Assembly: GCA_018260285.1 (NCBI GenBank)
Contig: JAGLBH010000128.1
Coordinates: 1-5,034 of the forward strand
Source of the DNA: Arthrobacter sp.
Lineage (GTDB): Bacteria; Actinomycetota; Actinomycetes; Actinomycetales; Micrococcaceae
Length of the DNA stretch: 5,034 nt
Direction of reading: 5' to 3'
Positions 1 through 5,034 of the stretch are shown here, piece by piece. Both the position numbers and the translations under genes were made by a program. The notes below the pieces were generated by a model. The model saw only the letters and a list, made by a program, of their open reading frames with translations, ran no database searches and was not told where the DNA came from. The first letter of the stretch is position 1. Every line of letters begins with the position of its first letter.

Positions 1-1593
<1,593 letters not shown>

Positions 1594-1596
1594 GCC

Positions 1597-2259
1597 ATGC
1601 CACATCACGGCAACGAAGCCGAGCACGAGGCCAACGAGGCAGCAGCCTCCGCGGCCTCGGGCGAGGCCCAGGACACGCAGGCAGACTCGAACGCTCAGTC
1701 CGACCAGAGCGCTCAGGGCAGCCAGGACGCCCAGCCCGCCGAGGGCGACGCCCTCGACCAGGCTGAGGCCATCCTCAACGCGGCTTCTGCGGAGGAGGGC
1801 GCTGCGGCGTCGTCGGACGCTGAGGCCCCGGAAGGCGAGCAGAAGGACGAGGCCGCTGAGCTCCGCTCCGACCTGCTGCGCCTCCAGGCCGAGTACGTCA
1901 ACTACCGCAAGCGTGTGGAGCGGGACCGCGCAGTGGCTGGCGAGAACGCCACGATCTCCGCGCTCACCGCGCTGCTTCCGGTGCTCGACGACATCGACGC
2001 CGCCCGCCAGCACGGCGACCTTGCGGAGGGGCCGTTCGCCTCGATCGCAGCCAAGCTGGAGCAGGCCCTCACCGGCCTGGGCCTGGAGATCATCCAGGAG
2101 ACCGGCGTCCCGTTCGACCCGGCGATCCACGAGGCCCTCATGCAGGTGCCGAACGCGGAGGTCCCTGAGGACCACGTGGCTCAGATTCTCCGCAACGGCT
2201 ACCGGAAGGGCGAGCGGATGATCCGCGCAGCCCAGGTGGTCGTCTCCACCGGCGAATAG
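1597..2259 (+). CDS. grpE: Nucleotide exchange factor GrpE
   Basis: Homodimeric co-chaperone that releases ADP from DnaK and acts as a thermosensor in the family. The product is 220 aa without cysteine. Residues 1-85 are a long acidic, Ala/Gln/Ser/Asp-rich and probably disordered extension. Residues 86-115 (AELRSDLLRLQAEYVNYRKR) form the start of the dimerising long helix. PVLDDIDAA (128-136) belongs to the helical bundle, and the C-terminal beta domain carries FDPAIHEAL (173-181) and GYRKGERMIRAAQVVV (201-216), all GrpE signatures. The ATG lies 3 nt after the dnaK stop with only a weak purine stretch (GAGAAGAAG, 1582-1590) before it, inside the dnaK end, so translation is probably coupled to dnaK. 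The first 85 residues lack recognisable conservation, so the exact start is slightly less certain than the identity. Confidence 0.97.
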   Translation: MPHHGNEAEHEANEAAASAASGEAQDTQADSNAQSDQSAQGSQDAQPAEGDALDQAEAILNAASAEEGAAASSDAEAPEGEQKDEAAELRSDLLRLQAEYVNYRKRVERDRAVAGENATISALTALLPVLDDIDAARQHGDLAEGPFASIAAKLEQALTGLGLEIIQETGVPFDPAIHEALMQVPNAEVPEDHVAQILRNGYRKGERMIRAAQVVVSTGE

Positions 2260-2272
2260 CCTCTGGACACCC

Positions 2273-2314
2273 GCGTGTGGCCCGCTCTGCTCACCCAGCA
2301 GGCGGGCCACACGC
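2273..2314 (+). promoter_or_regulatory. Strong intergenic stem-loop between grpE and dnaJ
   Basis: GCGTGTGGCCCGC (2273-2285) is a perfect inverted repeat of GCGGGCCACACGC (2302-2314), 13 bp. Inside it CTGCT (2287-2291) pairs with AGCAG (2297-2301), leaving one bulged T (2286) and a 5-nt CACCC loop, for 18 bp in all. It starts 13 nt after the grpE stop and ends 51 nt before the dnaJ start. No T-tract follows directly, so a classical intrinsic terminator is not indicated. Partial attenuation, an mRNA processing site or 3'-end protection of the dnaK-grpE transcript are all possible. The structure is seen; the function is inferred. Confidence 0.75.
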
Positions 2315-2351
2315 ACAATCACACGAGTACGATTTTCAATGAATGTTCTCT

Positions 2352-2358
2352 GAAGGAG
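2352..2358 (+). promoter_or_regulatory. Ribosome binding site of dnaJ
   Basis: GAAGGAG sits 7 nt before ATG 2366. This selects that ATG over the in-frame GTG at 2360, which is only 1 nt from the Shine-Dalgarno sequence. A strong site of its own fits independent initiation after the 106-nt gap from grpE. Confidence 0.85.
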
Positions 2359-2365
2359 CGTGCCC

Positions 2366-3370
2366 ATGGCCAGTCAGGACTGGGTGGAAAAAGATTTCTA
2401 CGCAACGCTGGGGGTCAGCAAGGACGCCTCTGCGGATGACATCAAGAAGGCTTACCGAAAGCTCTCCCGCAAGTACCACCCGGATATGAACGCGAGCGAC
2501 GAGGCCTCCGAGAAGAAATTCAAGGAAGTCTCCGAGGCGAACAGCGTGCTCTCCGACCCCGAGCAGCGCAAGCAGTACGACGCGATCCGGGCCATGGGCT
2601 CCGGCGCTCGCTTCACGGCGGGCGGCCCGGGCGGCGGCGCCGGCGGGTTCGAGGACGTCTTCTCCGGCCTCTTCAACGGCGGAGCCTTCCAGGGCGGTCG
2701 CGGGTTCAACCCGGGTGCCTACGGGGGCGGCAATTTCGGGGGCCAGAACATCAACTTCGAGGACCTCTTCAACAGCGCGGGCGCCGGATTCGGCGGCTTC
2801 CCGGGCGGCGGCTCAGCCCAGCCGGCGAAGGGCGCGGACCGGACGGCGTCGACCACCATCGGCTTCGGCTCCTCCCTCAAGGGGACCAAGATCGGCCTGC
2901 GCGAGCCCAGCGGCGAGACCATTGAGGTCCGCATCCCCGCGGGCATCAAGGACGGCCAGAAGGTGAGGGTCAAGGGCAAGGGCCAACAGGGCGCGGGCGG
3001 CGCGGGCGACCTGCTCGTCACCGTGAACGTGCGGCCCCACCCGGTCTTCGAGCGCGACGGCGACGACATCCGCGTCACGGTCCCCGTCTCCTTCGCGGAG
3101 GCAGCCCTGGGCGGCGTCATCACGGTGCCGACCATCACCGGGCAGCCCGTGACCCTGCGCGTGCCGGCGGGCTCGTCGAGCGGCAAGGTCATGCGGGTCA
3201 AGGGCCGCGGCGTGGAGCGCAAGGGCGTTGCGGGGGACATGTACGTGACCCTCCAGGTGGCCGTGCCCTCCGAGCTGAGCGACGACGCCCGGGCCGCTGT
3301 GGAACAGTACGCCGCCGCGACCGAGGGGGAGAACCCCCGTGCCGCGCTTGAACAGGACGCAGCGCTCTAG
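2366..3370 (+). CDS. dnaJ: DnaJ-family J-domain co-chaperone, class B (no zinc finger)
   Basis: Stimulates DnaK ATP hydrolysis and delivers substrates. The protein is 334 aa. The J domain is at about residues 10-72 with the catalytic HPD at 38-40 and the closing QYD motif at 70-72. A Gly/Phe-rich linker spans about 78-149 and contains two similar FED(V/L)F motifs, FEDVFSGLF at 95 and FEDLFNSAG at 131. Two C-terminal beta domains follow from about 158, with HPVFERDGDD from 225 and VPAGSSSGKVMRVKG from 266. There are no cysteines, so the four CxxCxGxG zinc motifs of class A DnaJ are absent, and the CTDs follow the linker directly as in CbpA-type proteins. The start at 2366 is set by the upstream GAAGGAG. 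The position in a dnaK-grpE-x-hspR order supports a primary DnaK partner. Some annotators would call it dnaJ1 or cbpA; a class A paralogue may exist elsewhere. Confidence 0.95.
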   Translation: MASQDWVEKDFYATLGVSKDASADDIKKAYRKLSRKYHPDMNASDEASEKKFKEVSEANSVLSDPEQRKQYDAIRAMGSGARFTAGGPGGGAGGFEDVFSGLFNGGAFQGGRGFNPGAYGGGNFGGQNINFEDLFNSAGAGFGGFPGGGSAQPAKGADRTASTTIGFGSSLKGTKIGLREPSGETIEVRIPAGIKDGQKVRVKGKGQQGAGGAGDLLVTVNVRPHPVFERDGDDIRVTVPVSFAEAALGGVITVPTITGQPVTLRVPAGSSSGKVMRVKGRGVERKGVAGDMYVTLQVAVPSELSDDARAAVEQYAAATEGENPRAALEQDAAL

Positions 3371-3382
3371 GGCGCGCTGTGC

Positions 3383-3393
3383 GAGAGGGGGAG
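3383..3393 (+). promoter_or_regulatory. Ribosome binding site of hspR
   Basis: The purine run GAGAGGGGGAG ends 3 nt before ATG 3397, with the GAGGGG core 6 nt from it. It favours this ATG over the in-frame GTG at 3379, which would put the run inside the coding sequence. Confidence 0.7.
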
Positions 3394-3396
3394 CAG

Positions 3397-3813
3397 ATGA
3401 CTGAAGACAGGTTTGCGCCGATCTACGTGATCTCGGCGGCGGCTGAGCTGGCGGAGATGCACCCTCAGACCCTCCGGCAGTACGACCGGCTGGGCCTCGT
3501 CACGCCGCAGCGACAGGGCGGCAAGCAGCGCCGCTACTCACTGCGGGACGTGGAGCTGCTCCGCGAAGTGCAGCGCCTCTCAAAAGAGGGCGTCTCCCTG
3601 GCCGGCATCAAGCGGGTCATGGAGCTCGAGCACCAGGTCTCCGCCCTGCAGTCCCGCGTGCGGGAGCTGCAGAACGACCTCGAGGCCGAGCGGATGCTCC
3701 GCCCAGACCCCGAGCGGGTTTTCGCGGCAGCCGGCCCCGGCGAGATCGTCGCCGCCCGCCGCGGGACGCGCGTCCGGGCCAGCCGCGCCGTGGTGCTCTG
3801 GCAGAAGCCGTAG
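3397..3813 (+). CDS. hspR: Heat-shock repressor HspR (MerR family)
   Basis: DNA-binding repressor of the dnaK operon. In studied actinobacteria HspR binds HAIR operators (CTTGAGT, 7 nt, ACTCAAG) and DnaK acts as co-repressor. The protein is 138 aa. Residues 9-77 are a MerR-type winged helix-turn-helix (ISAAAELAEMHPQTLRQYDR, then the wing with KQRRYS at 43-48, then EGVSLAGIKRVMELE). A heptad-rich coiled coil runs from about 75 to 100. The C-terminal tail ends RASRAVVLWQKP, similar to other HspR tails. There are no cysteines, arguing against a metal- or redox-sensing MerR. It follows dnaJ by 26 nt as the last gene of the operon, which makes feedback control likely. No HAIR operator was found in this window; it is expected upstream of dnaK. 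Confidence 0.96.
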   Translation: MTEDRFAPIYVISAAAELAEMHPQTLRQYDRLGLVTPQRQGGKQRRYSLRDVELLREVQRLSKEGVSLAGIKRVMELEHQVSALQSRVRELQNDLEAERMLRPDPERVFAAAGPGEIVAARRGTRVRASRAVVLWQKP

Positions 3814-3834
3814 CCGGTGGTGGGGGGCGTCCGT

Positions 3835-3960
3835 TGTGCCCCCTCCTTCTTGGGGGCGCTTCCGCTGTACCCCCTCTTTCTTGGGGGCGCTTCCGCTGCA
3901 CCCCCAATATCTTGGGGGTCCGCCTCCATGCACCCCCTACTTCTCGGGGGCACACAGCGA
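3835..3960 (-). repeat. Four tandem 31-32 bp palindromic units
   Basis: Units are 3835-3865, 3866-3896, 3897-3928 and 3929-3960, each beginning TGTG, TGTA or TGCA, then C5, 8 nt ending TTCTT, ATCTT or TTCTC, then G5. The first two match at 29 of 31 positions and share the 9-nt tail CGCTTCCGC. The third and fourth keep the core but have different tails. The strand given is the one on which the core reads CCCCC(A/G)AGA. Confidence 0.85.
3900..3919. repeat. Perfect 8-bp hairpin within unit 3
   Basis: ACCCCCAA (3900-3907) pairs fully with TTGGGGGT (3912-3919) around a 4-nt TATC loop. It is the most complete stem of the four tandem units. In unit 1 the outer pair is G-C (3838/3857) where unit 3 has A-T, so pairing is kept by different bases at that position. 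Confidence 0.8.
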
Positions 3961-3981
3961 TCCACCCCCACATTTTCCATA

Positions 3982-4002
3982 CACCCCTGCAATTTACGGG
4001 GG
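3982..4002 (-). repeat. Degenerate palindromic unit
   Basis: CACCCC (3982-3987) and CGGGGG (3997-4002) flank an AT-rich 9-nt spacer. On the minus strand it reads CCCCC, 10 nt, GGGG, then TGTATGG, resembling the TGCATGG that follows unit 4 on that strand. The left arm has lost one C and the spacer is 2 nt longer than in the intact units, so this looks like a decayed copy. Confidence 0.5.
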
Positions 4003-4033
4003 TATAGGGAAGAGCCGGGGGTGTAGTGCAGGC

Positions 4034-4053
4034 GCCCCCGAGAAATCGGGGGT
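4034..4053 (+). repeat. Inverted palindromic unit with GAAA loop
   Basis: CCCCCGA (4035-4041) pairs perfectly with TCGGGGG (4046-4052) around a GAAA loop, extended by a G-T pair (4034/4053). Its core matches the minus-strand consensus of units 1-4 and therefore lies in the opposite orientation. GCCCCCGAGAA (4034-4044) is an 11-nt perfect complement of 3941-3951 in unit 4, so the two copies could also pair with each other across about 80 nt. Confidence 0.8.
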
Positions 4054-4146
4054 TGAGGGGGCATCCCTTGCCGCACCGGCCCGTCCCCGCGTCAGCTGTC
4101 AGTCCGCCGAGGCACCCGTCAGCCGTCGCCGCGCCAGACTCCGGGG
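4054..4146. other. Remainder of the convergent intergenic gap
   Basis: After one further G5 run (4057-4061) the sequence is GC-rich without clear symmetry. CGTCAGC occurs at 4089-4095 and CGTCAGCC near 4118-4125, a short direct repeat. No T-tract, no RNA gene and no credible ORF were seen. Confidence 0.5.
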
Positions 4147-4761
4147 CTACCCCTTGTTGCGCAGACGCCAGACGAGGCGGCTCTTCACAGAGGGCCACTC
4201 GTGCTTGAGGACGGAGAAGTAGACCACATCCTCCAGCACGCCGTTGGCAGCTCGCCGGTGGGCTCGGAGCACGCCGTCCTGCTTGGCACCCAGGCGGGCG
4301 ATGGCCTCGCGGGACTGCTGGTTGGCCCAGCTCGTCTTGAGCAGCACGGACTCGGCCCGCCAGATCTCGAAGACGTAGGTCATGAGCAGCAGCTTTGATT
4401 CGGCATTCGTGCCGGACCCGTGGGCGCTGGCCCGGTTCCACGTGTACCCGATCTCCAGGCGGGGCACGCTCGGCTGGATGTCGGCGAAGGAGGTCATGCC
4501 CAGCACGGCGTCGTCGCTCTGGCGCACCGCCGCGAACGGCATCATGAGGCCCTGCTCCTGCAGCTCGAGCCGTCGCTGAACCTCAGCCTCCATGCCCTCG
4601 GGCCGGGGCACGCTCGTGTACCAGTGGTCCCAGATCCTGCCGTCCTCCACTGCCTCCTGGAGGCCGGGGACGTGGTCCAGCGAGAGCGGCTCGATCCGCA
4701 CGAGCGAGCCCTGAAGGGCCGAGCCCGGGTGGGGGAATCCGGCGTTGAGACCTGTGGTCAT
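4147..4761 (-). CDS. GNAT-family N-acetyltransferase, RimJ/RimL-like
   Basis: Predicted cytosolic acetyl-CoA-dependent N-acetyltransferase; the acceptor cannot be read from the sequence. The protein is 204 aa. The N-terminal part (LVRIEPLSLDHVPGLQEAVE, 20-39) is the usual first strand and helix of the Acetyltransf_3 group. LEIGYTW (102-108) is the central strand. GSGTNAESKLLLMTYVFE (115-132) corresponds to the acetyl-CoA-binding loop and helix, and NQQSREAIARLGAKQDGVLR (147-166) to motif B. The VVYFSVLKHEWP ending (179-190) is typical of this family. The start is fixed by AAGGAG 5 nt upstream, and the ATG overlaps the stop of the preceding gene (ATGA), so a longer in-frame start near 4956 is unlikely. 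It converges on hspR. Nothing links it to the heat-shock genes except position. Confidence 0.93.
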   Translation of the reverse strand: MTTGLNAGFPHPGSALQGSLVRIEPLSLDHVPGLQEAVEDGRIWDHWYTSVPRPEGMEAEVQRRLELQEQGLMMPFAAVRQSDDAVLGMTSFADIQPSVPRLEIGYTWNRASAHGSGTNAESKLLLMTYVFEIWRAESVLLKTSWANQQSREAIARLGAKQDGVLRAHRRAANGVLEDVVYFSVLKHEWPSVKSRLVWRLRNKG

Positions 4762-5034
4762 GGCTTCTCCTTGAGGTGTTGTGACGCGGAATCGTGCGGA
4801 CGAGTCGGCTCCGTCGTGGCGCCCTGCCCCGGTTTGCCGCCCTGCCCCGGTTTGCCGCCCTGCCCCGGTTTGCCGCCCTGCCCCGGCTTGGCGGCCCGCA
4901 CCCGCTCCGCAGCCCGCTCCAGCTTGACGGCAGCCTCCGAGCCCAGCCCCGCCCACGGCGACCCGAGCGGGTACTCCACGGGCAGCTGGGCCTCGGCGCG
5001 CTCGCGCAGGCAGTCCGCAAAACGCTGGCCCGGC
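4758..5034 (-). CDS. C-terminal part of an unrecognised protein with a GKPGQG-repeat tail
   Basis: The frame is open from the window edge to the TGA at 4758-4760 and shows 91 residues. I do not recognise the family. Residues 1-47 look like folded sequence (FADCLRERAEAQLP, then VEYPLGSPWAGLGSEAAVKL, then a charged helix to RVRAA). Residues 48-71 are four 6-residue repeats (AKPGQG once, GKPGQG three times), followed by a polar tail ATTEPTRPHDSASQHLKEKP. No signal, membrane segment or catalytic motif is visible in this part. The choice of frame rests on the ATGA overlap with the acetyltransferase and on GC-rich third positions. A shorter gene from GTG 4979 is possible but lacks a clear ribosome binding site. 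Two other frames are also open through the repeat and give Gly/Arg-rich junk. Confidence 0.7.
   Translation of the reverse strand, partial: PGQRFADCLRERAEAQLPVEYPLGSPWAGLGSEAAVKLERAAERVRAAKPGQGGKPGQGGKPGQGGKPGQGATTEPTRPHDSASQHLKEKP
4767..4772 (-). promoter_or_regulatory. Ribosome binding site of the acetyltransferase
   Basis: AAGGAG on the minus strand, 5 nt before the ATG at 4761. It lies within the coding end of the upstream gene, where it encodes Lys-Glu of the HLKEKP tail, which fits translational coupling of the two genes. Confidence 0.85.
4821..4892 (-). repeat. 18-bp minisatellite, four units
   Basis: Four tandem 18-bp units: three identical (4821-4838, 4839-4856, 4857-4874; plus strand GCCCTGCCCCGGTTTGCC) and a fourth differing at two bases (4875-4892, ending CTTGGC). 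Because 18 is a multiple of three, copy-number change would lengthen or shorten the GKPGQG tail without a frameshift. Perfect identity of three units suggests recent expansion. Confidence 0.92.

Larger units (their letters stand above)
3823..4052. repeat. REP-like array of C5/G5 palindromes in the convergent gap
   Basis: The 333-nt gap between the convergent hspR and acetyltransferase genes holds a series of CCCCC, 8 nt, GGGGG palindromes. C5 tracts begin at 3839, 3870, 3901, 3933 and 3965 (steps of 31, 31, 32, 32). The first four have their G5 tract exactly 13 nt later. A degenerate unit and one inverted copy follow at 3982-4002 and 4034-4053. A half unit (GGGGGCGTCCGTTGTG, 3823-3838) starts 9 nt after the hspR stop. 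On the minus strand the shared core reads CCCCC, then A/G, AGA, 4 variable nt, then GGGGG, usually followed by T or C and NCA. Frames that run through it are periodic and have no protein family features. Likely a REP-type element cluster; a role as bidirectional terminator is possible but no T-tracts are present. Confidence 0.8.

Noticed and set aside
2273..2314. Classical rho-independent terminator after grpE
   Set aside because: The stem is strong but is followed by ACAATCACACGAG rather than a T-run, and dnaJ and hspR belong to the same conserved operon. Partial termination is still possible, so it is listed as a stem-loop only.
3852..3950. G-quadruplex from four G5 runs
   Set aside because: The runs are separated by about 26-27 nt, far longer than the loops of a standard quadruplex, and each run has a C5 partner for hairpin formation.
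3835..3960. Possible CRISPR array (regular 31-32 bp period)
   Set aside because: The repeated part is a short palindrome and the intervening sequence is itself partly repeated (CGCTTCCGC twice) and only about 13 nt long. There are no unique 30-nt spacers and no cas genes.
3534..4076. Open frames on both strands through the palindrome array
   Set aside because: Their sequences simply repeat the array period, overlap hspR on the opposite strand or lack a ribosome binding site, and show no family features.
4770..4790. CTTGAGG on the plus strand as an HspR HAIR operator
   Set aside because: Only one half resembles CTTGAGT. The second half at the required 7-nt spacing is ACGCGGA, which does not match ACTCAAG, and the site lies in coding sequence.
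4762..4956. Upstream extension of the acetyltransferase start to 4956
   Set aside because: The extension is a Gly/Arg/Gln repeat read in a shifted frame of the minisatellite. AAGGAG and the ATGA overlap clearly mark ATG 4761 as the start.

Overview
This window looks like a high-GC Gram-positive chromosome (Actinomycetota). The evidence is the GC-rich third codon positions, the actinobacterial DnaK sequence and C-terminal tail, and the dnaK-grpE-dnaJ-hspR gene order, in which a MerR-type HspR repressor closes the chaperone operon. The protein style fits the Actinomyces/Schaalia group best, but that placement is impression rather than proof.

Bases 1-3813 (plus strand) are the heat-shock chaperone operon. 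A 5'-truncated dnaK runs in from outside the window. grpE starts 3 nt after it. A 106-nt gap with a very strong stem-loop separates grpE from dnaJ, and hspR follows dnaJ after 26 nt. DnaK is the ATP-driven Hsp70, GrpE its nucleotide exchange factor and DnaJ its ATPase-stimulating J-protein. HspR is expected to repress the whole operon from an operator upstream of dnaK, which lies outside this window. The DnaJ is a zinc-finger-less (class B, CbpA-like) protein.

Bases 3814-4146 are a non-coding convergent gap between hspR and a minus-strand gene. Most of it (about 3823-4052) is an array of short C5/G5 palindromes. It holds a half unit, four tandem 31-32 bp units, one degenerate unit and one well-formed copy in the opposite orientation. 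It looks like a REP-type dispersed palindrome cluster and is the least explained part of the window.

Bases 4147-5034 are a minus-strand pair. The upstream gene is seen only as its last 91 codons. It is unrecognised and carries an 18-bp minisatellite encoding GKPGQG-type repeats. It overlaps by ATGA a downstream RimJ/RimL-like GNAT acetyltransferase whose Shine-Dalgarno sequence lies inside the upstream reading frame, so translational coupling is likely.

Nothing here is a clear new multi-gene system. The items most worth a second look are the palindrome array, the grpE-dnaJ stem-loop, the class B J-protein in the dnaK operon, and the repeat-tailed unknown protein.
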